Positions 1 through 9,734 of a DNA stretch of 64,000 nucleotides are shown here, piece after piece; the first letter of the stretch is position 1, and every line of letters begins with the position of its first letter. A model generated the notes under the pieces. That model saw only the letters and a list, made by a program, of their open reading frames with translations. It was not told the DNA's origin and did no database searches. Origin of the DNA: Streptomyces composti (GTDB lineage Bacteria > Actinomycetota > Actinomycetes > Streptomycetales > Streptomycetaceae); assembly GCF_012034205.1 (NCBI RefSeq), contig NZ_JAATEM010000029.1, positions 34,571 through 98,570 of the forward strand. Reading direction: 5' to 3'. A program made the translations under genes and the position numbers.

Positions 1-511
<511 letters not shown>

Positions 512-515
<4 letters not shown>

Positions 516-1252
516 CGGGCCGTCTCCGGCTCTTCCGGAACCTCCAGGCGGTAGCCCGCGCCGCGCACGGTGCGGATCAGCGCGGAACGCAGCTTGCGGC
601 GCAGGGCGCTGATGTACACCTCGACGATGTTCGGGTCGCCCTCGTAGGCGAAGTCCCAGACGTGCTCCAGGATCTCCGCCTTGGACACCACCTCGCCCGC
701 GCGCAGCACCAGGAACTCCAGAACGGCGAACTCCTTCGCGGTGAGCGCGACTTCACCCGCCCCCAGGAACACCCGCCGGGCGGCCGTGTCCACCTTCAGA
801 TCGCCGTGCACATGGACCGGGGAGGCCCCGGCGGTCCGGGCGTGGCGGCGCAGCAGCGCCTTGACCCGGGCGACCAGGACGACGTACGAGAACGGCTTGG
901 TCAGGTAGTCGTCCGCGCCGGTGTCCAGGCCCTCGGCCTCGTCGTACTCGCCGTCCTTCGCGGTGAGCATCAGAATCGGCACGTCGTGCCCGGCGGCGCG
1001 CAGGGCGGCGCAGACGCGGTAGCCGTTCAGGCCGGGCAGCATGATGTCGAGGATCACCAGGTCGTACGTGCCCTCGGTGGCCTGGTGCAGGCCCTCCCGG
1101 CCGTCGTGGACGACGTCCACGAGGTAGCCCTCGGCGGCGAGGCCCTTGGCGAGCGAGACGGCGAGACGCTTCTCGTCCTCGACGATCAGCAGCCGGTACG
1201 GGCGGCGCGGGGCGCCTCCGGCGGGGCGGTGGCGGGACACGGGCGGGCGCAT
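512..1252 (-). CDS. OmpR/PhoB-family response regulator
   Basis: This is a 246-residue two-domain regulator. The receiver domain (about 20-135) has the acidic pocket IVEDE at 23-27, the phosphoacceptor Asp69 in LVILDIMLPG, the conserved Thr/Ala-Lys in MLTAKDG, and KPF near residue 119. The C-terminal winged helix (about 148-240) contains LTAKEFAVLEFL and the recognition segment VYISALRRKL. It pairs with the kinase overlapping its 3' end. It is transcribed divergently from the PepSY gene at 1369, and the shared 116-bp spacer holds repeats typical of OmpR-type binding sites, so autoregulation and control of the PepSY gene are likely. The first 17 residues are not part of the fold, so a later start is possible. 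The family call is firm; the stimulus is unknown. Confidence 0.93.
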
Positions 1253-1273
1253 GCCACCAGGGTGGCAAAGAGA

Positions 1274-1314
1274 ACCTGAAGTTCTTTTCAGGTGGCTTCA
1301 GCTTCCTCTCAGGG
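1274..1314. promoter_or_regulatory. Putative OmpR-type operator in a divergent promoter
   Basis: A perfect inverted repeat acctgaa/ttcaggt lies at 1274-1280 and 1287-1293. Three direct half-sites (ttcagg 1287, ttcagc 1297, ctcagg 1308) are spaced 10-11 bp, about one helical turn, as in many OmpR-family sites. It sits between the response regulator start (1252) and the PepSY gene (1369). Confidence 0.5.
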
Positions 1315-1368
1315 TCGTTCGGCGACATTGGCGGTGTCGGACATCGCAGTGACTCGGGAGGAGTCGGC

Positions 1369-2088
1369 ATGAAGCGCAACATTGTGATCGCCGTGGTGAC
1401 GGCTGCGGCACTGGCGGGCGGCGGCACGGTCACCGCACTCGCGCTGTCGGGGGACGACGACGCGCAGGCGACGAAGACGCGGAACGCTGCGCAGGCCCAG
1501 CGGACAACGGAGGACGACGACGCGGCCCGAGGCGACCGCGACGACCGCGACGACGACCGGGACGACCGCGACGACGACCGGGACGACCGTGACGACTCCC
1601 GGGGGCCCGGGGACGACCAGGGGCCCGGGGACGACCGGGACGACTCCCGGACCCCCGCTCCCGGAGAGGTGACCGCGGCCGAGGCCATCGCCGCCGCGCT
1701 CGGGCACACCCCGGGCACGGCCGTCTCCGCGGAGCTGGAGGACCACGGGGACGACGGCGGCACGGCCGTGTGGGAGGTCGACGTCCTGGACAAGGACGAC
1801 ACCTGGTACAGCGTGCGCATCGATCCGGACACCGGGAAGGTGCTGGGGTCGTACCAGGACGACGAGGACGACACGGCCGAGGTTCGTGCCGCTCTGAAGG
1901 GCGCGTCGGTCACGGCCGAGGAGGCGGCGAAGGCCGCGGCGGCCAAGGGCACCGTCACATCGGTGGATCTGGACGACGACAACGACAGGGCCTGGGAGGT
2001 CGAGACGAACGGCTCCACCGAGTGGAAGGTCGCCCTCACCGGCACCACGGTCACTCCGGACCGCGACGACTCCACCGACGACGACTGA
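1369..2088 (+). CDS. Secreted or anchored PepSY-domain protein with Asp/Arg repeats
   Basis: This is a 239-residue exported protein. Residues 1-27 form a signal peptide or uncleaved anchor (basic start, then a hydrophobic Val/Ala/Leu core); no lipobox Cys is present, so it is not a lipoprotein. Residues about 48-95 are a low-complexity Asp/Arg block built on DDRDDR repeats. Two PepSY-like modules follow (about 100-163 and 168-235), each with the AAE/EEA helix and a W-E-V-x strand. The start is supported by gggaggag at 1356-1363. PepSY proteins often accompany two-component systems and may inhibit proteases or modulate sensors. The divergent kinase also carries an acidic repeat, which makes a functional link plausible but unproven. 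Confidence 0.85.
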   Translation: MKRNIVIAVVTAAALAGGGTVTALALSGDDDAQATKTRNAAQAQRTTEDDDAARGDRDDRDDDRDDRDDDRDDRDDSRGPGDDQGPGDDRDDSRTPAPGEVTAAEAIAAALGHTPGTAVSAELEDHGDDGGTAVWEVDVLDKDDTWYSVRIDPDTGKVLGSYQDDEDDTAEVRAALKGASVTAEEAAKAAAAKGTVTSVDLDDDNDRAWEVETNGSTEWKVALTGTTVTPDRDDSTDDD

Positions 2089-2835
2089 TCCGAGCTGACC
2101 CGGGCTGATCTCGCCCCCGCCGCCCCTTCCCATCCCCGACCCCCGGGGGCTCCGCCCCGGACCCCCGCATCGGCCCTCGACGCGCCTCGTCCTCAAACGC
2201 CGGACGGGCTGATTCTGCGCACCCTCCCTCCTCACAGCCGGGGAAGTCACAGCAACGGGCACACAGGCCCGAACACCCCGAACGGGCACGGCCACCCCAC
2301 CGACTCCCACGGCGACCGGGCAGCGTCCCGAATGGTTCGGGGGAGCTTCAGTCGAGCACGACAGGCCGCCCGAGTCAGGCGGCCGGCGGCAAAGAAACCG
2401 GGGCCCGGGGCCGGAGCTCTCAAGAGGCGCACTCGCACCCGACCCATCCGGACACCGGGCGGGCAAAGCCCGGGTGCCGGGGGTTCGGGGGCGGAGCCCC
2501 CGACACAGACACCCCCAGCCGACCGAGCCGACCAGCAAGCACAAACCCGAACACCCCAGGCCGGCACTCTCAACCGACCGCACCGGACGGCGGGCAGGCA
2601 AGACACGAGGCCCGGAGACCGAGCCCTCGAGACAGGCACTCCAGCCGACCCAGCCACCCACCCACCAAGCAGGCGAGCCGGACACCCCAAGCCGGCACTA
2701 CCAGCCAACGCCCAACGGGCGGCGGGCAGACAAGGCCAGGGTTCGGGGGCGGAGCCCCCGGGGCGGGTGGTTGCAGCCGACCGAGTCGGGTGGGGGGGTG
2801 GACAAAGGGCGGCGGAATCCGCGAAGCGGGGCGCG
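2089..2835. other. Gene-free, repeat-rich intergenic region (747 bp)
   Basis: No credible gene is seen; the open frames here lack ribosome sites and a consistent codon pattern. The stretch begins with a dispersed Streptomyces-type intergenic motif (cccccgggggctccgcccc near 2142, followed by the cgccggacgggctga element near 2199). Two copies of a palindrome with core cgggggcggagcccccg lie at 2486-2502 and 2744-2760. Either palindrome could end the PepSY transcript or the meaB transcript, but neither has a T run. Confidence 0.7.
2551..2741. repeat. Imperfect direct duplication, period 131 bp
   Basis: About 60 bp beginning acaccccaggccggcact at 2551 recurs, diverged, at 2682 (acaccccaagccggcact). 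Both copies run on into a ggcgggcag segment. It lies in the gene-free region and looks like a decayed duplication. Confidence 0.6.
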
Positions 2836-3792
2836 TCAGTTTTCGGTCAGGCTCTGGATGAGCTCGTCCGCCGCGCGGTACGGGTCCAGCTCGCCGGAGA
2901 CGATGCGCTCGGCCAGTGCACCGAGCCGCCGGTCGCCGTGCAGGTCTCCGATGCGCTCCCGCAGGGCGGTCACGGCGATCGTCTCGACCTCGCGCGCGGC
3001 CCGCGCTCTGCGCCGCTCCGCCAGAACGCCCCGCTCCTCCATCCACGCCCGGTGCTTGTCGAGCGCCTCGACGACCTCCTCGACGCCCTCCCCCTTCGAC
3101 GCCACCGTCTTGACGATCGGCGGACGCCAGTCACCGGGCTTGCGGGCCTCGCCGAGGCCCAGCATGTGGTTCAGCTCCCGCGCCGTCGCATCCGCCCCGT
3201 CCCGGTCGGCCTTGTTGACGACGTAGACGTCACCGATCTCCAGGATCCCGGCCTTGGCCGCCTGGATCCCGTCGCCCATGCCCGGCGCCAGCAGCACCAC
3301 CGACGTGTCGGCCTGGGAGGCGATCTCCACCTCCGACTGCCCGACGCCGACCGTCTCGACGAGGATCACGTCGCAGCCGGCCGCGTCCAGCACCCGGATC
3401 GCCTGGGGTGCCGCCCAGGCGAGGCCGCCCAGGTGGCCCCTGGTGGCCATGGAGCGGATGTAGACGCCGGGGTCGGAGGCGTGCTCCGACATCCGGACCC
3501 GGTCCCCGAGCAGCGCCCCGCCGGAGAACGGCGAGGAGGGGTCGACGGCCAGGACGCCGACCCGCTTCCCCTGTTTGCGATAGGCGGTGACCAGCGCCGA
3601 GGTGGACGTCGACTTGCCCACCCCGGGAGAGCCGGTCAGGCCGACCACGTACGCGTTGCCGGTCAGCGGCGCCAGCGCCGCCATGACCTCCCTGAGCTGG
3701 GGGGACGCCCCCTCCACCAGGGAGATCAGCCGGGCCACGGCCCGGGGCCTGCCCTCCCTGGCCTGGGCCACCAGAGTGGAGACGTCCTGCAT
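2836..3792 (-). CDS. meaB: MeaB/ArgK-type P-loop GTPase (methylmalonyl-CoA mutase chaperone)
   Basis: G3E-family GTPases of this group guard the reactivation and adenosylcobalamin loading of methylmalonyl-CoA mutase. The protein is 318 residues from the ATG at 3792; I chose this start because ggag lies five bases upstream, although an in-frame TTG at 3816 would add eight residues. Walker A is GSPGVGKS at about 54-61, and DPSSPFSGGALLGDR and the ETVGVGQSE switch follow. NKAD near residue 194 is the guanine-specificity motif. The C-terminal helices resemble the MeaB dimerisation arm. It lies 46 bp downstream of a thiolase on the same strand, and a methylmalonyl-CoA epimerase is nearby, which fits propionate/methylmalonyl-CoA metabolism. 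Confidence 0.93.
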   Translation of the reverse strand: MQDVSTLVAQAREGRPRAVARLISLVEGASPQLREVMAALAPLTGNAYVVGLTGSPGVGKSTSTSALVTAYRKQGKRVGVLAVDPSSPFSGGALLGDRVRMSEHASDPGVYIRSMATRGHLGGLAWAAPQAIRVLDAAGCDVILVETVGVGQSEVEIASQADTSVVLLAPGMGDGIQAAKAGILEIGDVYVVNKADRDGADATARELNHMLGLGEARKPGDWRPPIVKTVASKGEGVEEVVEALDKHRAWMEERGVLAERRRARAAREVETIAVTALRERIGDLHGDRRLGALAERIVSGELDPYRAADELIQSLTEN

Positions 3793-3838
3793 CACAGCTC
3801 CGTTCACGAGAGTCAACCGGCAAACAACGAGGCAAGGC

Positions 3839-5065
3839 TCAGGCCTTCGGCACCCGCACGATCAGCGCGTCACCCTGACCGCCGCCACCGCACAGCGCCG
3901 CCGCACCGACACCGCCGCCGCGCCGCTTCAGCTCCAGCGCCAGGTGGAGCACCAGCCGGGCACCGGACATGCCGATGGGGTGGCCGAGGGCAATCGCACC
4001 ACCGTTGACGTTCACCTTTTCGGTGGACACGCCGAGGTCCTTCATCGACTGCACGGCGACCGCGGCGAACGCCTCGTTGATCTCGATGAGGTCGAGGTCG
4101 GAGACCTCCAGGCCCTCCTTCTTCAGCGCGTGCCGGATCGCGTTGGACGGCTGCGACTGGAGCGAGTTGTCCGGTCCCGCCACGTTGCCGTGGGCGCCGA
4201 TCTCGGCGATCCACTCCAGGCCCAGCTCCTGCGCCTTGGCCTTGCTCATCACGACCACGGCCGCCGCACCGTCCGAGATCTGTGAGCTGGAGCCCGCGGT
4301 GATGGTGCCGTCCTTAGCGAAGGCGGGGCGCAGCTTGCCGAGGGACTCGACGGTGGTGTCGCCGCGGATGCCCTCGTCCTTGCTGAAGAGCACCGGGTCG
4401 CCCTTGCGCTGCGGGATCTCCACCGGGGTGATCTCGGCCTCGAAGACGCCGTTCTTCTGGGCGGCGGCGGCCCGCTGGTGGGACAGCGCGGCGATCTCGT
4501 CCTGCTCGGCGCGGCCGATGCCGAGGCGGGTGTTGTGCTTCTCGGTGGACTCGCCCATGGCGATGCCCTCGAAGGAGTCGGTCAGACCGTCGTACGCCAT
4601 GGCGTCGAGCATCTGGACCGCGCCGTACTTGAAGCCCTCGCGGGACTTGGGCAGCAGGTGCGGGGCGTTGGTCATGGACTCCTGGCCGCCGGCCACGATC
4701 ACGTCGAACTCGCCCGCCCGGATCAGCTGGTCGGCGAGGGCGATGGCGTCGAGGCCGGAGAGGCAGACCTTGTTGACGGTGAGCGCCGGCACGTTCATCG
4801 GGATGCCGGCCTTGACGGCGGCCTGACGGGCCGGGATCTGCCCCGCCCCGGCCTGGAGCACCTGCCCCATGATCACGTACTGGACCTGGTCGCCGCCGAT
4901 CCCCGCACGGTCGAGGGCGGCCTTGATCGCGAAGCCGCCGAGGTCGGCTCCGGAGAAGGACTTCAGCGAACCGAGCAGCCGCCCCATCGGGGTGCGGGCG
5001 CCGGCGACGATGACGGACGTCGTGCCGTTCGCTGCGGAAGTCGTTGCGGAAGATGCAGAAGACAT
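3839..5065 (-). CDS. Acetyl-CoA C-acetyltransferase (thiolase)
   Basis: This thiolase condenses or cleaves acetoacetyl-CoA type substrates. The 408-residue form starts at the ATG at 5065, with agggga nine bases upstream; a longer open frame to 5152 lacks a ribosome site and runs through the promoter. The nucleophile Cys101 is in VNKVCLSGLDAI. His362 is in GHPIGMSGAR (361-370), and the acid/base Cys392 is in CGGGGQGD. The length and motifs match biosynthetic degradative thiolases (about 390-410 residues). It is divergent from the methylmalonyl-CoA epimerase and upstream of meaB, consistent with an acyl-CoA supply cluster. Chain-length preference cannot be read from the sequence. Confidence 0.94.
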   Translation of the reverse strand: MSSASSATTSAANGTTSVIVAGARTPMGRLLGSLKSFSGADLGGFAIKAALDRAGIGGDQVQYVIMGQVLQAGAGQIPARQAAVKAGIPMNVPALTVNKVCLSGLDAIALADQLIRAGEFDVIVAGGQESMTNAPHLLPKSREGFKYGAVQMLDAMAYDGLTDSFEGIAMGESTEKHNTRLGIGRAEQDEIAALSHQRAAAAQKNGVFEAEITPVEIPQRKGDPVLFSKDEGIRGDTTVESLGKLRPAFAKDGTITAGSSSQISDGAAAVVVMSKAKAQELGLEWIAEIGAHGNVAGPDNSLQSQPSNAIRHALKKEGLEVSDLDLIEINEAFAAVAVQSMKDLGVSTEKVNVNGGAIALGHPIGMSGARLVLHLALELKRRGGGVGAAALCGGGGQGDALIVRVPKA

Positions 5066-5122
5066 GAGCTGCGATCCCCTTACCGGCCTGCACAGCCGAG
5101 GAGTGAACGAGGGTTTACTTCG

Positions 5123-5152
5123 AATGTACTGACGCTGTACGGACCGCGTCAT
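5123..5152 (-). promoter_or_regulatory. Putative promoter of the thiolase gene
   Basis: On the minus strand, ATGACG (complement of 5147-5152) is followed 18 bp later by TACATT (complement of 5123-5128). This is a plausible housekeeping -35/-10 pair about 58 bp upstream of the thiolase start. Confidence 0.4.
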
Positions 5153-5214
5153 CGGCCCTTCGGTGTGATCGCGCGCACGTTGCGTAACCAGGCCGGGGGC
5201 GCTCCACTGAATCC

Positions 5215-5655
5215 ATGCTGACGCGAATCGACCACATCGGGATCGCCTGTTTCGACCTGGACAAGACCGTCGAGTTCTACCGGTCGACCTACGGCTTCGA
5301 GGTCTTCCACACCGAGGTCAACGAGGAGCAGGGCGTGCGCGAGGCCATGCTCAAGATCAACGAGACCTCGGACGGCGGCGCCTCCTACCTGCAGCTGCTC
5401 GAGCCGACCCGGGAGGACTCCACCGTCGCCAAGTGGCTCGCCAAGAACGGCGAGGGGGTGCACCACATCGCCTTCGGTACGGCGGATGTGGACGGGGACG
5501 CGGCCGCCATCAAGGACAAGGGCGTACGCGTTCTGTACGAAGAGCCCCGGCGCGGCTCCATGGGGTCACGCATCACCTTCCTGCACCCCAAGGACTGCCA
5601 CGGCGTACTGACCGAACTGGTCACTTCGGCGCCCGTTGAACCGTCCGAGCACTGA
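5215..5655 (+). CDS. mce: Methylmalonyl-CoA epimerase
   Basis: This enzyme interconverts (2S)- and (2R)-methylmalonyl-CoA, linking propionyl-CoA carboxylase to the B12-dependent mutase and to polyketide extender units. The protein has 146 residues, the usual length. It is made of two VOC-fold beta-alpha-beta-beta-beta modules. Expected metal ligands are visible: His7 in RIDHIGIA, Gln in SYLQLLEP, His in GVHHIAFG and Glu in GVLTELV. The ATG at 5215 has no strong ribosome site. It is divergent from the thiolase (149-bp spacer) and close to meaB, giving a coherent methylmalonyl-CoA neighbourhood. Confidence 0.94.
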   Translation: MLTRIDHIGIACFDLDKTVEFYRSTYGFEVFHTEVNEEQGVREAMLKINETSDGGASYLQLLEPTREDSTVAKWLAKNGEGVHHIAFGTADVDGDAAAIKDKGVRVLYEEPRRGSMGSRITFLHPKDCHGVLTELVTSAPVEPSEH

Positions 5656-5681
5656 CCCACGTACATATGGGCCGGTAGGGT
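5652..5681 (+). promoter_or_regulatory. Putative promoter upstream of scy
   Basis: CTGACC (5652-5657) and TAGGGT (5676-5681) are separated by 18 bp, a typical Streptomyces vegetative pattern. The -35 overlaps the epimerase stop codon. It would give a leader of about 200 nt before scy. Confidence 0.4.
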
Positions 5682-5885
5682 TGGGTGCGGTCGCCGCTCG
5701 ATCCAGGGTGACCAGGTCCTGCCGTCACGGGTGGCAGGACCACCGGGGTCCGGTTTCGGGGGGCGAGCGCCGGGGCAGCAGCCCATGCTCAGCCGTTGAT
5801 CTGACACCATTCCCCGGGGGCCCCGTTCGGCGGATGGACGGGAGCCCGGCCAGACTTGCGACCAGGGGACGGATGGGACCGCGCA

Positions 5886-8800
5886 GTGCGGGGCTACGAG
5901 AGCCAGGAGCGAGAGCCGGCGGCTGACGTCGACCACCTCTCTCGGTTCGAAGCCGAGATGAAGCGGCTGAAGACCGAGCGGGAGAAGGCGATCCAGCACG
6001 CCGAGGACCTCGGCTACCAGGTCGAGGTGCTGCGCGCCAAGCTGCACGAGGCGCGCCGCACCATCATGTCCCGGCCCGCCTACGACGGCGGCGACATCGG
6101 TTACCAGGCCGAGCAGTTGCTGCGGAACGCACAGCTGCAGGCCGATCAGCTGCGGGCGGAGGCCGAGCGGGAGCTGAGCCAGGCCCGCGCCCAGACGCAG
6201 CGCATCCTCCAGGAGCACGCGGAGCAGGCGGCGCGGCTCCAGGCCGAGCTGCACCAGGAGGCCGTGACCCGGCGCCAGCAGCTCGACCAGGAGCTGGCGG
6301 AGCGCCGGCAGACGGTGGAGAACCACGTCAACGAGAACGTGGCTTGGGCCGAGCAGCTGCGGGCCCGCACCGAGCAGCAGGCCCGCCGGCTGCTGGAGGA
6401 GTCCCGCGCGGAGGCCGAGCAGGCGATGGCCGCCGCGCGTGCGGAGGCCGAGCGGCTGACCGCCGAGGCCCGTCAGCGGCTGCAGAGCGAGGCCGAGGCG
6501 GCCCGCGCCGAGGCGGAGCAGATCCTGCGGCGGGCCCGGGCGGACGCCGAGCGGCTGCTGAACGCCGCCTCCACGCAGGCGCAGGAGGCCACCGACCACG
6601 CCGAGCAGCTGCGCACCTCCACGGTCACCGAGTCGGAGGCCGCGCGCCGCCAGGCGATGGAGATGAGCAAGGCCGCCGAGCAGCGGATGGCCGAGGCGGA
6701 GGCGGCGCTGCGCGAGGCGCGGGCCGAGGCGGAGAAGGTGCTCGCCGAGGCGAAGGAGACCGCCGCCAAGGCGATCGCCTCCGCGGAGGCCGCCAACGAG
6801 ACCCGTACGCGCACCGCCAAGGAGCAGGTGGCGCGGCTGGTCGAGGAGGCCACGAAGGAGGCCGAGCAGACCAAGGCCGAGGCCGAGCAGGTCATCGCCG
6901 ACGCCCGCGCGGAGGCCGAGAAGATCGTCGCCGAGGCCTCGGAGAAGGCCAGGACGCTCACCGCCGAGGAGACCGCGACCCAGCTGTCGCAGGCCGCACG
7001 GACCGCCGAGGACGTGCTCAACAAGGCGTCCGAGGAGGCCAAGCAGACCACCAGGGCGGCCGCCGAGGAGGCCGAGCGGATCCGCCGTGAGGCGGAGGCC
7101 GAGGCGGACCGGCTGCGCGCGGAGGCGCACGACATCGCCGAGCAGCTCAAGGGCGCGGCGAAGGACGACACCAAGGAGTACCGCGCCAAGACGGTCGAGC
7201 TGCAGGAGGAGGCGCGGCGGCTGCGCGGCGAGGCCGAGCAGCTGCGCGCCGACGCGGTGGCCGAGGGCGAGAAGATCCGCGCGGAGGCCCGCAAGGAGGC
7301 CGTGGCGCAGATCGAGGAGGCGGCGAAGTCCGCCGAGGAGCTGCTGGCCAAGGCGAAGGCGGACGCGGACGAGCTGCGTACCACCGCGCAGACCGACAGC
7401 GAGAAGGTCCGCACCGAGGCGATCGAGCGGGCCACCACGCTGCGCCGGCAGGCCGAGGAGACGCTGCAGCGCACCCGCAAGGAGGCCGAGCGGCACCGCG
7501 AGGAGGCGGCGGAGAAGGCCGAGGCGGTCCTGGCGGACGCCGAGCGGGCGGCGCGGGAGCTGCGCGAGGAGGCGGAGCGTGCCGCCGAGGCGCGGCGTGC
7601 GGAGGCCGCCGAGGAGCTGACGCGGCTGCAGCAGGAGGCCGAGGAGCGGCTGGCCGCGGCCGAGCAGGCGCTGAGCGAGGCCCGCGAGGAGGCGGCCCGG
7701 ATCCGCCAGGAGGCCGCCGAGGAGACCGAGCGGCTGCGCACCGAGGCCGCGGAGCGGATCCGCACCCTGCAGCAGCAGGCGGAGGCGGAGGCCGAGCGGC
7801 TGCGCACCGAGGCGGCGGCGGACGCCTCCGCGTCCCGCGCGGAGGGCGAGGCCGTGGCGGTGCGGCTGCGCAGCGAGGCCGCGACGGAGGCGGAGCGGCT
7901 GAAGGCGGAGGCGCAGGAGAGCGCGGACCGGGTGCGCGCCGAGGCGCAGGCGGCCGCCGAGCGGCTGGGCACCGAGGCGTCGGAGACGCTGGCCGCCGCG
8001 CAGGAGGAGGCCGCCCGGCGCCGGCGCGAGGCGGAGGAGCTGCTGGGCGCGGCCCGGCAGGAGGCGGACCAGGAGCGCGAGCAGGCGCGGGAGCAGAGCG
8101 AGGAGCTGCTGGCCGCGGCGCGCAAGCGGGTCGACGAGGCGCAGGCCGAGGCCGTGCGGCTGGTGGAGGAGGCCGACCGGCGGGCCACCGAGATGGTGTC
8201 GGCGGCCGAGCAGCACGCGGCGCAGGTGCGCGAGTCGGTGGCCGGGCTGCACGAGCAGGCCCAGGAGGAGATCACCGGGCTGCGCAGCGCCGCCGAGCAC
8301 GCGGCGGAGCGCACCCGGCGGGAGGCCGAGGAGGAGGCGGACCGGGTCCGCGCCGACGCCTACGCGGAGCGGGAGCGGGCGAGCGAGGACGCGAGCCGGC
8401 TGCGCGCCGAGGCCCGGGAGGAGACCGAGGCCGCCAAGACGATGGCCGAGCGCACGGTGTCGGAGGCGATCACCGAGGCCGACCGGATCCGCGCGGAGGC
8501 GAGCGAGTACGCCCAGCGGGTGCGCACGGAGGCGTCGGAGGCGGTCGCCGGGGCCGAGGAGAGCGCGGCGCGCACCCGTGCGGAGGCCCGCGAGGACGCC
8601 AACCGGATCCGTTCCGAGGCGGCGGAGCAGGCGGACGCGCTGGTCAGCGAGGCGCGCAAGGAGGCGGAGCGGCTCACCGCGGAGACGGTCACGGAGGCGG
8701 ACCGGCTGCGGGCCGATTCGGTGGCCAAGGCCGAGAAGCTGATCTCGGACGCCACCAGCGACGCGGAGCGGCTGCGGTCCGAGGCGGCGGAGGCGGTCGG

Positions 8801-9734
8801 TTCGGCGCAGCAGCACGCGGAGCGGGTGCGCGAGGAGGCCGACCGGGTGAAGGCCGAGGCCGAGGCGGAGGCGGAGCGTCTGGTGGCGTCCGCCCGCGAG
8901 GAGGCCGAGCGCACCCTGGACGAGGCGCGCAAGGACGCCAACAAGCGGCGCAGCGAGGCGGCCGAGCAGGTCGACAAGCTCATCACGGAGACCACGGCCG
9001 AGGCGGACAAGCTGCTCGCGGAGGCGCAGCAGCAGGCGCTGAAGACCAAGGCGGACGCGGAGTCGCAGGCGGACACCATGGTGGGCGCGGCCCGCAGCGA
9101 GGCCGAGCGGATCGTCTCCGAGGCGAAGGTGGAAGGCAACTCGCTGGTCGAGAAGGCCCGTACGGACGCGGACGAGCTGCTGGTCGGCGCGCGCCGGGAC
9201 GCCACGCAGATCCGGGAGCGCGCCGAGGAGCTGCGGGACCGCATCACCGGCGAGATCGAGGAGCTGCACGAGCGGGCCCGCCGGGAGGCGGCCGAGACGA
9301 TGAAGTCGACCGGTGACCGCTGCGATGCGCTGATCAAGGCGGCCGAGGAGCAGCTGGCCAAGGCCGAGGCGAAGGCGAAGGAGATCGTCTCGGAGGCCAA
9401 CTCGGAGGCCGGCAAGGTGCGTATCGCCGCCGTGAAGAAGGCCGAGGGCCTGCTGAAGGAGGCCGAGCAGAAGAAGGCGGCGCTCGTCAAGGAGGCCGAG
9501 GAGCTGAAGGCCGAGGCGGTCCGCGAGGCGCGGCGCACGGTCGAGGAGGGCAAGCGCGAGCTGGAGGTGCTGGTGCGGCGCCGTGAGGACATCAATGCCG
9601 AGATCTCGCGGGTGCAGGACGTCCTTGAGGCCCTGGAGTCCTTCGAGGCTCCGTCCGGTTCCAAGGAGAACGGCGTCAAGGCGGGAGCGTCGGTGGGGGC
9701 GCCCCGCTCGGGAGGCAAGTCCTCCGAGAGCTAG
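5886..9734 (+). CDS. scy: Scy, polarity-organising coiled-coil cytoskeletal protein
   Basis: Scy is the large coiled-coil scaffold that, with DivIVA and FilP, organises hyphal tips in Streptomyces. I use the GTG at 5886 (protein begins MRGYESQEREPAADVDHLSR), preceded by ggga seven bases upstream; the in-frame TTG at 5856 is less likely. The product has 1282 residues. A short DivIVA-like N-terminal segment with heptads ends near residue 60 (EVLRAKLHEARR). The rest is almost uninterrupted Ala/Glu/Arg coiled coil of the form xAEAERLRAEA, the family known for a 51-residue repeat mixing heptads and hendecads. The final 35 residues are Gly/Ser-rich. filP lies downstream in the same direction. The repeat makes both strands look open, so the very long opposite-strand frame is an artefact. 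Confidence 0.95.
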   Translation: MRGYESQEREPAADVDHLSRFEAEMKRLKTEREKAIQHAEDLGYQVEVLRAKLHEARRTIMSRPAYDGGDIGYQAEQLLRNAQLQADQLRAEAERELSQARAQTQRILQEHAEQAARLQAELHQEAVTRRQQLDQELAERRQTVENHVNENVAWAEQLRARTEQQARRLLEESRAEAEQAMAAARAEAERLTAEARQRLQSEAEAARAEAEQILRRARADAERLLNAASTQAQEATDHAEQLRTSTVTESEAARRQAMEMSKAAEQRMAEAEAALREARAEAEKVLAEAKETAAKAIASAEAANETRTRTAKEQVARLVEEATKEAEQTKAEAEQVIADARAEAEKIVAEASEKARTLTAEETATQLSQAARTAEDVLNKASEEAKQTTRAAAEEAERIRREAEAEADRLRAEAHDIAEQLKGAAKDDTKEYRAKTVELQEEARRLRGEAEQLRADAVAEGEKIRAEARKEAVAQIEEAAKSAEELLAKAKADADELRTTAQTDSEKVRTEAIERATTLRRQAEETLQRTRKEAERHREEAAEKAEAVLADAERAARELREEAERAAEARRAEAAEELTRLQQEAEERLAAAEQALSEAREEAARIRQEAAEETERLRTEAAERIRTLQQQAEAEAERLRTEAAADASASRAEGEAVAVRLRSEAATEAERLKAEAQESADRVRAEAQAAAERLGTEASETLAAAQEEAARRRREAEELLGAARQEADQEREQAREQSEELLAAARKRVDEAQAEAVRLVEEADRRATEMVSAAEQHAAQVRESVAGLHEQAQEEITGLRSAAEHAAERTRREAEEEADRVRADAYAERERASEDASRLRAEAREETEAAKTMAERTVSEAITEADRIRAEASEYAQRVRTEASEAVAGAEESAARTRAEAREDANRIRSEAAEQADALVSEARKEAERLTAETVTEADRLRADSVAKAEKLISDATSDAERLRSEAAEAVGSAQQHAERVREEADRVKAEAEAEAERLVASAREEAERTLDEARKDANKRRSEAAEQVDKLITETTAEADKLLAEAQQQALKTKADAESQADTMVGAARSEAERIVSEAKVEGNSLVEKARTDADELLVGARRDATQIRERAEELRDRITGEIEELHERARREAAETMKSTGDRCDALIKAAEEQLAKAEAKAKEIVSEANSEAGKVRIAAVKKAEGLLKEAEQKKAALVKEAEELKAEAVREARRTVEEGKRELEVLVRRREDINAEISRVQDVLEALESFEAPSGSKENGVKAGASVGAPRSGGKSSES

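Noticed and set aside
2332..4008. A 558-residue plus-strand frame spanning the repeat-rich gap and meaB
   Set aside because: It runs antisense to meaB and through repeats; no domain is recognisable.
5385..9269. A 1294-residue open frame on the minus strand opposite scy
   Set aside because: It is Leu/Arg/Gly-rich, has no start signal, and stays open only because of the Ala/Glu-rich repeat coding of scy on the plus strand.
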